The notes: generated by a model not told the origin, from the letters alone. Shown: positions 32,165-41,284, counted from the stretch's first letter. The stretch: 64,000 bases of DNA from Alphaproteobacteria bacterium (GCA_003246625.1 QJZR01000012.1:558001-622000); one strand, 5' to 3'. Numbers and translations are program-made.

Positions 32165-35100
32165 TCAAACGCCGAAGTACTTCGCCTGCGGATGATGCAG
32201 GACGATCGCCGAGGTGGACTGTTCCGGCTCCAGCTGGAACTCGTCGGACAGGACGATGCCGATGCGCTCCGCCTTGAGCAGGGACAGAATCTGCGCCTGA
32301 TCCTCCAGGTTCGGACAGGCCGGATAGCCGAAGGAATAGCGCGATCCGCGATACCCCTGGTTCAGCATCCGTTCGATGTCGCGATCGTCCTCCGCCGCGA
32401 AACCCAGCTCGGCGCGGATGCGCTTGTGGGTATGCTCGGCCAGGGCCTCGGCCAGTTCCACCGACGCGCCGTGCAGGTACAGATAGTCCTGGTAGCGGTC
32501 GGCGGCGAACCAGTCGCGCGCCACCGCCGAGGCCCGCGCCCCCATGGTCACCGCCTGCAGGCCGATGACGTCGCGTTCGCCGCTGGCCGCGTCGCGGAAG
32601 AAGTCGGCGATGCACAGGCCGCCCTCGCCGCTCTGCCGCGGAAAGGCGAAGCGCGCCACCTCCTTTTCGCCGTCGTCGGGATCGAACAGGACCACCGCGT
32701 CGCCCTCCGCCGCGCACGGCCAATAGCCATAGACCGCCTGCGGTTTCAGGATGTCCTCCGCCTCGCAGCGGGCGAGAAGGTCATGGAAGACCGGGCGGAT
32801 TTCCTTCGCCGCGAAGGCCTTCCATTCGTCCAGGCTGCGCCCCTGCTTCTTGTAACCCCACTGGAACTGATAGAGCATGCGTTCGTTGACGAAGGGAATC
32901 AGCGCCTTCACCGCCACGTCCTCGACCAGACGCGGCCCCCAGAACGGCGGGGTCGGCACCGGCGCGTCCTTGGCCAGTTCGGCGCGGCGCAGGGCCAGCG
33001 CGGCATAGTCGACGGGGCGTTCCGCCGGGCGCTTGGCGCGGCCGAGTTCGCGTCCCTGGTGGCTGGGCTTGCCGGCGCGCTTTTCCTGTTGCGCGGCAAG
33101 GTAGGCGTCGAAGCTGCCGTCCGCCACCTTGGCCATCAGGTCCAGGCCGTCGAAGGCGTCGCGCGCATAGGCGACGCGGCCGCAGGTTTCGTAGGCGGCG
33201 ACGCAATCCTCCTCGACGAACTTGCGGGTCAGGGCCGCGCCGCCCAGGATCACCGGCGTGGTCAGGCCACGGCGCGCCATCTCCACCAGGTTGTCGCGCA
33301 TGATCACCGTCGACTTCACCAGCAGGCCGGACAGGCCGATGACGTCGGCCCGGTGTTCCTCCGCCGCCTTCAGGATGTCCTCGACCGGCTGCTTGATCCC
33401 CAGGTTGACCACCTTGTAGCCGTTGTTGGTGAGGATGATGTCCACCAGGTTCTTGCCGATGTCGTGGACGTCGCCCTTCACCGTGGCCAGCACCATCACG
33501 CCCTTGTGCGTGCCCCCGGCCTTTTCCATGAAGGGCTCCAGAAAGGCGACCGCCGCCTTCATCGTCTCCGCCGATTGCAGGACGAAGGGCAACTGCATCC
33601 GGCCCGAGCCGAACAGTTCGCCCACCGTCTTCATCCCGTCGAGCAGCAGGGTGTTGATGATTTCCAGCGGCGAATGGCTTTGCATCGCCGTCTCCAGGTC
33701 CGCGTCCAGGCCGACGCGGTTGCCGTCGACGATGCGGCGCTTCAGCCGTTCCTCCACCGTCGCCGGTTCGGCCTGGACCTCGGCAACGGCATCGCCCTTG
33801 CCCTCGAACAGGGAGATCAGCGCCTGCAAGGGATCGTAGCCCTCGCTCCGCCGGTCGAGAATCAGGTCCTCCGCCGCCTTCGCCTCCGCCTCCGGAATGG
33901 CGTGCAACGGCATGATCTTCGACACGTGCAGGATCGCGCCGGTCATCCCCGCCTTCGCCGCAAGGTCGAGGAACACCGAATTCAGCACATGGCGCGCGGC
34001 GGGTTTCAGACCGAAGGAGACGTTGGACAGCCCCAGCACCACCTGGCAGTCCGGCATTTCGGCGCGGATCCGGCGGATCGCCTCCAGGGTCTCCAGCGCC
34101 AGGCGCCGGTCGTCCGGATTGCCGGTGCAGACGGTGAAGGTCAGGGGATCGAACATCAAATCCGACGGCGGCAGACCGTGACGCACGCAGGCGAACTCGT
34201 AAAGCCGCTTGGCGATCGCCAGCTTGCCGTCGGCATCCTTGGCCATGCCGACCTCGTCGATGGTCAGCGCCACCACCGCCGCGCCGTACTTGCGGGCGAG
34301 AGCCAGACGCTGGGCGGCTTCTTCCTCGCCGTCCTCGAAGTTGATCGAGTTGATGATCGCCTTGCCGCCGTAAAGCTTCAGCGCCGCCTCGATCACCTTG
34401 GTGTCGGTGGAATCGACGACCAGCGGCGCGTCGACGGAACCGCGCAGGCGGGTCATCACCTCGGTCATGTCGGACATCTCGTCGCGGCCGACGAACGCGG
34501 CGCAGACGTCGAGCGCGTGCGAGCCCTCGCGCATCTGTTCGCGCGCCATGCCGACGATGCCGTCCCAGTTCTCGGTTTCCTGGAACTCGCGGAACTTCTT
34601 CGAGCCGTTGGCGTTGCAGCGTTCGCCGATGGAGAACACCGCGTTCTCCTGGCGCAACGGCACCTGGCCGTACAGCGAGGCGACGGCGGGCACCCAGTGC
34701 ACCGACCGCTTCACCGGCAGGGGACGGTCCTTGCCGCCGCCCAGACGGCGCAGCATGGCGTCCACCGCCTGGGTATGCTCGGGCCGCGTGCCGCAGCAGC
34801 CGCCGACCATGTTCACCCCGTCCTCAAGGACGAAGCGTTCGTGCCAGGAGGCCAGCTCCGCCGGGGTCAGCGGATAATGGGTCTTGCCGTCGACCAGTTC
34901 GGGCAGTCCGGCGTTGGGCTGCACCGAGATCAGCCCCGGCCAGTTCTCGGCCAGCCATTCGATGTGCTTCGCCATTTCCGCCGGACCGGTGGCGCAGTTC
35001 ATCCCGAACGAATCCACCCCCAAGGCATGGATGGCGGTGGCGGCGGCGGCCAGGTCGGAGCCGACCAGCAGGGTGCCGGTGGTCTCCACCGTCACCTGCA

Positions 35101-35659
35101 CCAGGATCGGCAAGGTCTTGCCCGCGGCGGCCATCGCCGCCTTGGCGCCGTTCACCGCGGCCTTGATCTGCAAGGGGTCCTGACAGGTTTCGACCAGGAA
35201 GGCGTCGGCGCCGCCCGCAATCAGACCGGCGCACTGCACCGTGTAGGATTCCTCCAGCGCATCGTAGGAGACATGCCCCAGGCTGGGCAGCTTGGTCCCC
35301 GGCCCCACCCCGCCCAGGACGAAACGCTGCCGCGAATCGGCAAAGCCCTCGGCCGCCTCGCGGGCGATTTCCACGGCGCGCCGGTTGATCTCGAAGGCGC
35401 GGTCGGCCAGGTCGAATTCCGCCAGGGTGATCGGCGAACCGCCGAAGGTGTTGCTCTCGACGCAGTCCGCCCCCGCCGCGAAATAGCGTTCGTGGATGCC
35501 GCGAACGATGTCCGGGCGGGCCAGCACCAGCGCCTCGGTACAATTCTCCCGTCCCAGGAAGTCGCGTTCCACGGACAGGTCGAGGGCCTGCACCAGGCTG
35601 CCCATGCCGCCGTCGCACAGCAGCACACGGTCGGAAATGGCGGTCAGAAAATCACGCAT
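32165..35659 (-). CDS. metH: Cobalamin-dependent methionine synthase MetH
   Basis: Transfers a methyl group from methyltetrahydrofolate to homocysteine through cobalamin. It has 1164 residues, full length with all four modules: homocysteine domain with zinc ligands (NCATGP and GGCCGTRPEH), pterin domain (about 350-620, FSIGERCNANGSKKF), cobalamin cap and domain with DVHDIGKN (H732 is the lower cobalt ligand), and a C-terminal SAM reactivation domain (SFGYPACPNLEDQ). The start at 35659 was chosen as the family N-terminus; the frame is open further upstream. It follows metF in the operon after a 79-base gap with a hairpin. Confidence 0.97.
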   Translation of the reverse strand: MRDFLTAISDRVLLCDGGMGSLVQALDLSVERDFLGRENCTEALVLARPDIVRGIHERYFAAGADCVESNTFGGSPITLAEFDLADRAFEINRRAVEIAREAAEGFADSRQRFVLGGVGPGTKLPSLGHVSYDALEESYTVQCAGLIAGGADAFLVETCQDPLQIKAAVNGAKAAMAAAGKTLPILVQVTVETTGTLLVGSDLAAAATAIHALGVDSFGMNCATGPAEMAKHIEWLAENWPGLISVQPNAGLPELVDGKTHYPLTPAELASWHERFVLEDGVNMVGGCCGTRPEHTQAVDAMLRRLGGGKDRPLPVKRSVHWVPAVASLYGQVPLRQENAVFSIGERCNANGSKKFREFQETENWDGIVGMAREQMREGSHALDVCAAFVGRDEMSDMTEVMTRLRGSVDAPLVVDSTDTKVIEAALKLYGGKAIINSINFEDGEEEAAQRLALARKYGAAVVALTIDEVGMAKDADGKLAIAKRLYEFACVRHGLPPSDLMFDPLTFTVCTGNPDDRRLALETLEAIRRIRAEMPDCQVVLGLSNVSFGLKPAARHVLNSVFLDLAAKAGMTGAILHVSKIMPLHAIPEAEAKAAEDLILDRRSEGYDPLQALISLFEGKGDAVAEVQAEPATVEERLKRRIVDGNRVGLDADLETAMQSHSPLEIINTLLLDGMKTVGELFGSGRMQLPFVLQSAETMKAAVAFLEPFMEKAGGTHKGVMVLATVKGDVHDIGKNLVDIILTNNGYKVVNLGIKQPVEDILKAAEEHRADVIGLSGLLVKSTVIMRDNLVEMARRGLTTPVILGGAALTRKFVEEDCVAAYETCGRVAYARDAFDGLDLMAKVADGSFDAYLAAQQEKRAGKPSHQGRELGRAKRPAERPVDYAALALRRAELAKDAPVPTPPFWGPRLVEDVAVKALIPFVNERMLYQFQWGYKKQGRSLDEWKAFAAKEIRPVFHDLLARCEAEDILKPQAVYGYWPCAAEGDAVVLFDPDDGEKEVARFAFPRQSGEGGLCIADFFRDAASGERDVIGLQAVTMGARASAVARDWFAADRYQDYLYLHGASVELAEALAEHTHKRIRAELGFAAEDDRDIERMLNQGYRGSRYSFGYPACPNLEDQAQILSLLKAERIGIVLSDEFQLEPEQSTSAIVLHHPQAKYFGV

Positions 35660-35694
35660 CGGCCTACTTTCAAGCAGTGTTCGAGCAAAAGCGG

Positions 35695-35727
35695 CGCCGT
35701 CCCGCCTCTTGCCGGGCGGGATCGGCG
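35695..35727 (-). terminator. Hairpin between metF and metH (attenuator-like)
   Basis: On the minus strand the stem cgccg-a-tcccgcc pairs with ggcgggacggcg, with a 1-base bulge and an 8-base loop, followed by cgcttttgc. It lies in the 79-base gap before metH. It could be a weak terminator or RNA-stability element that lowers metH relative to metF. Confidence 0.45.
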
Positions 35728-35738
35728 CGAACCTCACG

Positions 35739-36659
35739 TCACGCGCGCGGGCGCACCCCCAGCAGATGACAGATGGCGAAGGTCAGATCGGCGCGGTTGA
35801 GGGTATAGAAATGGAAGTCCCGGATACCGTCCTCGGTCAGCGCCTGAACCATTTCATAGGCCGTGGTGGCGGCGACCATGCGGCGGGTTTCCGGGTCGTC
35901 GTCCAACCCGTCGAAGGCACGGTGCATCCACGCGGGCACGGTGGCGCCGCAAGCGGCGGAGAACTTCACCACCTGGGCGAAGTTGGTCACCGGCAGGATG
36001 CCCGGCACCACCGGAATGAAGATGCCCGCCGCGGCGATGTCGTCGCGGAAACGGCGAAACAGGTCGACGTCGAAGAAATACTGGGAAATCGCCCGCGTCG
36101 CCCCGGCGTCGATCTTGCGCTTCAGGTTGTCGATGTCGGCGGCGCGCGACGGCGACTGCGGATGCCCCTCGGGATAGGCGGCGACGGAAACCTCGAAATC
36201 GGCGATGCGCTTCAGCCCCGCCACCAGGTCCGAGGCATAGGCATAGCCGCCGGGATGCGGCACATAGGTCCCCTGCCCGTCCGGCGGATCGCCGCGCAGG
36301 GCGACGACGTGGCGGATGCCCGCGTCCCAATAGGCGCGGGCCACCGCGTCGATCTCGTCCGTCGTCGCGGCGACGCAGGTCAGGTGGGCGGCGGGCCGCA
36401 TCGCGGTTTCGCGGGCGATGCGCACCACGGTTTCGTGGGTGCGTTCGCGGGTCGAGCCGCCCGCGCCGTAGGTGACGGAAACGAACTCGGGGGCCAACGG
36501 CTCCAGACGCTTCACCGCCTCCCACAGGGATTCGGCCATCTTTTCCGTCTTCGGCGGAAAGAATTCGAAGGAAACCCGCACCGGATGCAGCGCCGCGCTG
36601 GCGATCGGCAACCCGCGCGCGGGCAGGTCGCCCCGATTTTCCGTATCCTTGCCGTTCAT
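35739..36659 (-). CDS. metF: 5,10-methylenetetrahydrofolate reductase MetF
   Basis: FAD enzyme producing 5-methyltetrahydrofolate, the methyl donor for MetH. It has 306 residues. Typical stretches are SFEFFPPKTEKM near the N-terminus, VTYGAGGSTR, LRGDPP and AISQYFFD. The start overlaps the stop of the ArsR-methyltransferase gene by four bases (36656-36659), and GGAAGGA is upstream, so the regulator, metF and metH form one operon. Confidence 0.96.
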   Translation of the reverse strand: MNGKDTENRGDLPARGLPIASAALHPVRVSFEFFPPKTEKMAESLWEAVKRLEPLAPEFVSVTYGAGGSTRERTHETVVRIARETAMRPAAHLTCVAATTDEIDAVARAYWDAGIRHVVALRGDPPDGQGTYVPHPGGYAYASDLVAGLKRIADFEVSVAAYPEGHPQSPSRAADIDNLKRKIDAGATRAISQYFFDVDLFRRFRDDIAAAGIFIPVVPGILPVTNFAQVVKFSAACGATVPAWMHRAFDGLDDDPETRRMVAATTAYEMVQALTEDGIRDFHFYTLNRADLTFAICHLLGVRPRA

Positions 36660-37603
36660 TCCTTGCTTCCTTCCGTTGCAGGTTTCCGCGCCACCCAGAT
36701 ACCGACGCTCAGCGGGTCCCCCGGCAGATGCTGTTCCGCGACGGGCGTCAGACCCGCCCCGGCGAACCAACGCGCGACCTCGGCCGGGGGGAAACCGAGA
36801 CGCAGATGATTGTGCCGATCGCGCAGTTCGTCCAGCGCGTGCGGCAGATAGTCGACGATCACCACCCGGCCGCCGGGACCCGCGGCGCGCGCCGCCTCGC
36901 GCACCGCCTGGGCGGGACGCGCGGCATAATGCAGGACCTGATGGAACATCACCACGTCGAAGCCCGCGGCGTCGCCCGGCAGATGCTCCATGTCGCCGTG
37001 CCGTACCCGGCAATGACGCAGCCCGGCGCGCGCCAGGTTTTCCCGCGCCACCGCCAGCATTTCCAGCGACAGATCGATGCCCTCGGCACGGGAAACCGAA
37101 CCGCCCAGCACGTTCAGCATGTGGCCGGTGCCGGTGCCGACGTCAAGCAGACTGTCCACCCGCCGGTCCAGCACCAGGTCGCGAATCGCCGCGTCCACCA
37201 CCGACTCGTCGGCCTGCAACCCGCGCAGCCGGTCCCAGTCCGCCGCCACCGTGGCGAAATAGGCATGCGCCCGCGCCGATTTCTCGGCGGCCAGGCGGCG
37301 CAGGCGTTCGCGGTCGGCGGCCAGCGCCGGATCGCTGTCGGCAAGGGCGGCCAGCGCCGCCTCGATCAGGCCGATCGTCGGACTCTGCCGCGCCAGACGG
37401 TAGAAAACGAAGCTGCCTTCGCGGAAGCGTTCCAGCACCCCGCCCTCGACCAAAAGCTTAAGGTGGCGGGACACCCCGGGCTGGCTGACCCCCAAAAGCT
37501 CGGTCAGTTCGCCGACGCTGAGGTCGCCCTCGGCGCACAGACGCGCCAAACGCAGGCGAGTCGGTTCGGCCAGGGCTCTCAGACAGGTCAGGGCGGCGTG
37601 CAC
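36656..37603 (-). CDS. ArsR-family regulator fused to a SAM-dependent methyltransferase
   Basis: 315 residues from a GTG start. Residues about 1-80 form an ArsR-type winged helix (LRALAEPTRLRLARLC ... LGVSQPGVSRHLKLLVEGG). Residues about 100-300 are a class I methyltransferase with motif I DVGTGTGHMLNVL and the later DVVMFHQVLHYAA. No arsenic or metal-binding cysteine pair is seen. Being first gene of the metF-metH operon, with a palindrome just upstream, it is probably an autoregulator that senses SAM or SAH through the methyltransferase-like domain (inference). Whether it still methylates anything is open. Confidence 0.88.
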   Translation of the reverse strand: MHAALTCLRALAEPTRLRLARLCAEGDLSVGELTELLGVSQPGVSRHLKLLVEGGVLERFREGSFVFYRLARQSPTIGLIEAALAALADSDPALAADRERLRRLAAEKSARAHAYFATVAADWDRLRGLQADESVVDAAIRDLVLDRRVDSLLDVGTGTGHMLNVLGGSVSRAEGIDLSLEMLAVARENLARAGLRHCRVRHGDMEHLPGDAAGFDVVMFHQVLHYAARPAQAVREAARAAGPGGRVVIVDYLPHALDELRDRHNHLRLGFPPAEVARWFAGAGLTPVAEQHLPGDPLSVGIWVARKPATEGSKE

Positions 37604-37860
37604 GAAGGAACCTCTTCGATGTTTCCTCTCGAATATATAAACGGATGTTTATATGTCAATACGAGATAATGTGATGGCCGTCACAGCCCTGCCCGCGACT
37701 GTTCGATTTTTGCCACAGGGAACGGGAAACCGCTGACCCGACAGGAGAATATTTCTGGAAAAGAACCCCGGGCAATGGTATCTCAAAAATGCATCCGGAC
37801 GGCTCGCCCGGGTGTCTTCGTCGTTTGCCGCAGGCTCCGCTGAAATCAAGAGAGACCGCC
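37604..37860. promoter_or_regulatory. Divergent intergenic region between ArsR-metF-metH operon and mlaA
   Basis: 257 bases. The region near the regulator gene (37625-37680) is A+T-rich and holds the 20-base inverted repeat. The mlaA side ends with an aagagaga ribosome binding site. I saw no SAM-I, SAM-II or SAH riboswitch features. Confidence 0.5.
37635..37654. promoter_or_regulatory. Perfect inverted repeat, likely ArsR-type operator
   Basis: ATATAAACGGATGTTTATAT: two perfect 8-base arms with a 4-base spacer, 31 bases upstream of the GTG start of the ArsR-methyltransferase gene. Size, A+T-rich arms and position fit a dimeric winged-helix repressor controlling its own operon. Confidence 0.75.
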
Positions 37861-38655
37861 ATGCCCGGGATAATTCCCTCGTCGATCCGCAGTGTTCTCC
37901 GCCGCACCGCTCTGTGCGCGTTCTGCGCCCTGTCGCTGGCGGCAACCCCCGCCCTAGCCGACGTCGACGAAGCCAACGATCCGGCCGAGCCCTTCAACCG
38001 GGCGATGTTCGATTTCAACATGGCGCTGGACCGGGCGCTCCTGGCGCCGGTGTCGCGCGGTTATCGCGACTACACCCCCGACCCGCTGCAGACCGGCATC
38101 CATAACGCCCTGGTCAACCTGCGTTCGCCGATCGACCTGTTGAACACCCTGCTGCAGGGCGACTTCGCCCGCGCCGGCATCGTGATCAAGCGGTTCGTCG
38201 TCAACTCCACCGCGGGTATCGGCGGGTTGATCGACGTCGCCGCCGAAACCGGCGACGAGCGTCAGAAGGAAGATTTCGGCCAGACCCTGGCGGTGTGGGG
38301 CGTGGACGGCAACCCCTATGTGGTGTGGCCGCTGCTGGGCCCCTCCAACCCGCGCGACAGCATCGGCGCGGTCGCCGATCTGGTCAGCGACCCCCTGTTC
38401 TGGCTGGGCATGAACTCGGATTGGGACGCCGCCGAGCCCCTGATGTGGACCCGTTTCGGCATGACCGTGATCGACAACCGCGTGCCGCTTCTCGACCCGC
38501 TGGAAGAGCTGGAACGTACCTCGGTCGATTTCTACGTCGCGGTGCGCGATTTCGTCCGCCAGCAGCGGATGCTCGAGATCATGAACCGCAAGTCCTCCGA
38601 CCGCCCGAGCGAAGGCGAAGGCTACCGCTTCAGCTTCTCGCCGCAGCAGTCGTAG
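37861..38655 (+). CDS. mlaA: Phospholipid-transport protein MlaA (VacJ), apparently non-lipidated
   Basis: Outer-membrane component that removes misplaced phospholipids from the outer leaflet. It has 264 residues. Family stretches DPAEPFNRAMFDFN, SRGYRDYTPD and GQTLAVWGVDGNPYVVWPLLGPSN are clear. The N-terminus is a signal peptide ending ATPALA/D with no lipobox cysteine, unlike E. coli MlaA, which is a lipoprotein. ATG 37861 was chosen for the signal peptide and nearby ribosome binding site; the frame is open from 37789. mlaC follows after 31 bases; mlaDEF are not in the window. Confidence 0.92.
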   Translation: MPGIIPSSIRSVLRRTALCAFCALSLAATPALADVDEANDPAEPFNRAMFDFNMALDRALLAPVSRGYRDYTPDPLQTGIHNALVNLRSPIDLLNTLLQGDFARAGIVIKRFVVNSTAGIGGLIDVAAETGDERQKEDFGQTLAVWGVDGNPYVVWPLLGPSNPRDSIGAVADLVSDPLFWLGMNSDWDAAEPLMWTRFGMTVIDNRVPLLDPLEELERTSVDFYVAVRDFVRQQRMLEIMNRKSSDRPSEGEGYRFSFSPQQS

Positions 38656-38686
38656 GCCCCACGTGTCGTTCTGCGGAGCCTTCCCG

Positions 38687-39346
38687 ATGTTTAATCCGAT
38701 CCACCGCGCCGCGAATGCGGCGCGGGGCCTTTTCTGCGCCGTCGTCCTGCTGTTCGCCGCCACCGGCAACGCCCTTGCGGCCGACACCGCCAACGCGACG
38801 CGGTTCATTACCGACCTGGTCGACCGGGCGGTCAACGACGTGATCGGCGCCGACCTCTCCAACGCGGAAAAGGAAGAAAGCTTCCGCCGCATGTTCGTCG
38901 AGGCCGCCGACATTCCCGGCATCGCCGGTTTCGTCATCGGCCGCGAATGGCGGACCGCCTCGCCGGAAAAGAAGGCCGCCTTCATCGACCTGTTCGAGGA
39001 CGTCTCCATCCTCACCTGGATTTCCCACCTGGACGAATACCGGGGGATCAAGATCGAGGTCACCGGCGCCTACGCCGACAAGAACGACGTCTTCGTGGAA
39101 AGCCGGGTCGGCCCCAAGGACGGCCAGCCGGTGGCGATCGTCTGGCGGGTGCAGGAACGCGACGGCGGCGTCCTCAAGCTGATCGACGTGGTGATCGAGG
39201 CCAACTCGATGCTGATCAACACCCGCAAGCAGTATGCCTCGGTGATGAAACGCGACGGCGGCCTGGACGGCCTGATGGCCAGCCTGTCCAAGATGCGCGA
39301 CGACCTGCGCGCCGGCAAGAAACCCACCGCCCAGGCGCAGCAGTAG
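38687..39346 (+). CDS. mlaC: Periplasmic phospholipid carrier MlaC
   Basis: Soluble lipid shuttle between MlaA at the outer membrane and the inner-membrane Mla ABC complex. It has 219 residues. A signal peptide ends NALA/ADT (about residues 1-32). The MlaC/Ttg2D fold is suggested by RRMFVEAADIPGIAGFVIGR and WRVQERDGGVLKLIDVVIE. The start has GGAG about nine bases upstream; a GTG at 38663 is less likely. It probably forms an operon with mlaA. A repeat element and strong terminator follow. Confidence 0.9.
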   Translation: MFNPIHRAANAARGLFCAVVLLFAATGNALAADTANATRFITDLVDRAVNDVIGADLSNAEKEESFRRMFVEAADIPGIAGFVIGREWRTASPEKKAAFIDLFEDVSILTWISHLDEYRGIKIEVTGAYADKNDVFVESRVGPKDGQPVAIVWRVQERDGGVLKLIDVVIEANSMLINTRKQYASVMKRDGGLDGLMASLSKMRDDLRAGKKPTAQAQQ

Positions 39347-39397
39347 AACCAGGCCGGGCGCTGCCCGGACCCGCTGGGACCCTGGGTCCCAGACCCC
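39347..39397 (+). repeat. GC-rich compound palindrome, copy C
   Basis: Starts directly after the mlaC stop codon with aaccaggccgggcgctgccc, then a second palindrome tgggaccc-tgggtccca. It aligns with copies A, B and D. It faces copy D across the terminator. Confidence 0.7.
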
Positions 39398-39404
39398 ATG
39401 CGTA

Positions 39405-39449
39405 TTCGAAGAAAAAGGGCCTCCCTTGCGGGGGCCCTTTTTCTTCGAA
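39405..39449. terminator. Bidirectional terminator between convergent mlaC and ettA
   Basis: A 17-base-pair perfect stem (39405-39421 with 39433-39449) with an A run on one arm and a T run on the other, so both strands show a GC hairpin followed by tttttctt. This fits termination of both convergent genes. Confidence 0.9.
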
Positions 39450-39453
39450 CATG

Positions 39454-39519
39454 TCCGGGAGGTCCGGAGGGCCGATGGTCCTCCGGCGGGGTCCAGGGGC
39501 GGGAGCCCCTGCCCTGTTT
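39454..39519 (-). repeat. GC-rich compound palindrome, copy D
   Basis: On the minus strand it begins directly after the ettA stop codon (aaacagggcaggggctcccg), continuing with ggaccccgccggaggacc. It is the inverted counterpart of copy C on the other side of the terminator. Confidence 0.65.
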
Positions 39520-41202
39520 CTACCCCCGCGTCAGGGGCTTGAACTTCAGCCGGTGCGGCTGGTCGGCGTCGGCGCCCAGGCGGCGGTGCTTGTCTTCCTC
39601 GTAGTCCTGGAAGTTGCCCTCGAACCACTCGACGTGGCTGTCGCCCTCGAAGGCGAGGATGTGGGTGGCCAGACGGTCGAGGAACCAGCGGTCGTGGCTG
39701 ATCACCACGGCGCAGCCGGGGAAGTCGGCCAGCGAGTTTTCCAGGGCGCGCAGGGTTTCCACGTCGAGGTCGTTGGTCGGTTCGTCGAGCAGCAGCACGT
39801 TGACGCCGGACTTCAGCATCTTCGCCAGATGGACGCGGTTGCGTTCGCCGCCGGAAAGCTGGCCGACCTTCTTCTGCTGGTCGGGGCCCTTGAAGTTGAA
39901 CTGGCCGACATAGGCGCGGGACGGCATCTTGCGGCTGCCCAGGTTGACCTCCGCCTCGCCGTCGGAGATTTCCTCCCACACCGTCTTGTCGGCGCGCAAC
40001 GCGTCGCGCGACTGGTCGACATAGCCCAGCTTCACCGTGTCGCCGACGCGGAAGGTTCCGGCATCCGGCGTTTCCTGGCCGGTGATCAGACGGAACAGGG
40101 TGGATTTGCCCGCGCCGTTGGCGCCGATCACCCCGACGATGCCGCCGGGCGGCAGCTTGAAGGACAGGTTGTCGAAGAGCAGGCGATCGCCATAGCCCTT
40201 GGCCAGGTTTTCCGCCTCGATCACCAGGCCGCCCAGGCGGGGACCCGGCGGGATGACGATCTGCGCTTCGTCCGGTCCGCGTTTCGCGGCGCGTTCGACC
40301 AGTTCGTCGAAGGCGGCGATACGCGCCTTGGACTTCGCCTGACGCGCCTTCGGCGACTGGCGGATCCACTCCAGTTCCTCGCGGATGCTGCGCTGACGGG
40401 CGCTTTCCTCGCGCGCTTCCTGTTCCAGGCGTTTCTGCTTCTGCTCCAACCACGAGGAATAGTTGCCCTCGTAGGGGATGCCCTGGCCACGGTCGAGTTC
40501 GAGAATCCAGCCGGTGACGTTGTCGAGGAAATAGCGGTCGTGGGTGACCACCACCACGGTGCCCGCGTACTCGCGCAGGTGCTGTTCCAGCCACTGCACC
40601 GATTCCGCGTCCAGATGGTTGGTCGGTTCGTCGAGCAGCAGCAGGTCGGGCTTGGACAGCAGCAGGCGGCACAGCGCGACGCGGCGGCGTTCGCCGCCGG
40701 AGAGGACGGAGACCTCGGCGTCGCCGGGCGGGCAGCGCAGGGCATCCATGGCGATTTCCACGGTGCGTTGCAGATCCCAGCCGTTGGCGGCGTCGATCTT
40801 TTCCTGCAGTTCCCCCTGTTCGGCGATCAGGTCGTTCATCTCGTCGTCGGAAAGTTCCTCGGCGAAACGGGCGGAAACCGCCTCGAAGCGGTCCAGAAGG
40901 CTCTTCACCTCGCCGACGCCGTCCATCACGTTGCCCAGCACGTCCTTCTTCGGGTCGAGATGCGGCTCCTGCTCCAGATAGCCGATTTTGGCGCCCTCGG
41001 CGGCCCAGGCCTCGCCGTTGAACTCGGTATCCAGCCCGGCCATGATCTTCAACAGGGTCGACTTGCCCGCGCCGTTCGGGCCCAAAACGCCGATCTTGGC
41101 GCCGGGCAGGAAAGACAGCCACAGCCCCTTCAGGATCTCCTTCCCGCCGGGATAGATCTTGGAAAGCTGCTTCATCACGTAGATGTACTGATAGGCGGCC
41201 AT
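39520..41202 (-). CDS. ettA: Energy-dependent translational throttle protein EttA (ABC-F)
   Basis: Ribosome-associated ABC-F ATPase that gates entry into elongation according to the energy state. It has 560 residues and starts [15 protein letters not shown], typical for EttA. Two nucleotide-binding domains are seen: Walker [10 protein letters not shown] and GANGAGKST, signatures [11 protein letters not shown] and [12 protein letters not shown], Walker [12 protein letters not shown] and [12 protein letters not shown] charged helical linker lies between them (about 245-320). There are no membrane segments. The start has CGGAG eight bases upstream; the frame is open beyond it to 41298. Confidence 0.96.
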   Translation of the reverse strand: MAAYQYIYVMKQLSKIYPGGKEILKGLWLSFLPGAKIGVLGPNGAGKSTLLKIMAGLDTEFNGEAWAAEGAKIGYLEQEPHLDPKKDVLGNVMDGVGEVKSLLDRFEAVSARFAEELSDDEMNDLIAEQGELQEKIDAANGWDLQRTVEIAMDALRCPPGDAEVSVLSGGERRRVALCRLLLSKPDLLLLDEPTNHLDAESVQWLEQHLREYAGTVVVVTHDRYFLDNVTGWILELDRGQGIPYEGNYSSWLEQKQKRLEQEAREESARQRSIREELEWIRQSPKARQAKSKARIAAFDELVERAAKRGPDEAQIVIPPGPRLGGLVIEAENLAKGYGDRLLFDNLSFKLPPGGIVGVIGANGAGKSTLFRLITGQETPDAGTFRVGDTVKLGYVDQSRDALRADKTVWEEISDGEAEVNLGSRKMPSRAYVGQFNFKGPDQQKKVGQLSGGERNRVHLAKMLKSGVNVLLLDEPTNDLDVETLRALENSLADFPGCAVVISHDRWFLDRLATHILAFEGDSHVEWFEGNFQDYEEDKHRRLGADADQPHRLKFKPLTRG

Positions 41203-41284
41203 TGACGACTCCGCTGGATGTTCCGGTGGCGCAGACTCTACGGACCCGCGCGGCGAAAGCAACCCCCTATTCGCCGGGGGCGCC

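Noticed and set aside
36656-37603. Arsenic resistance regulator
   Set aside because: Lacks a metal-binding cysteine pair and is fused to a methyltransferase in a metF-metH operon.
37604-37860. SAM or SAH riboswitch before the methionine operon
   Set aside because: No recognisable SAM-I, SAM-II or SAH riboswitch core; the clear element is a protein-type palindrome.
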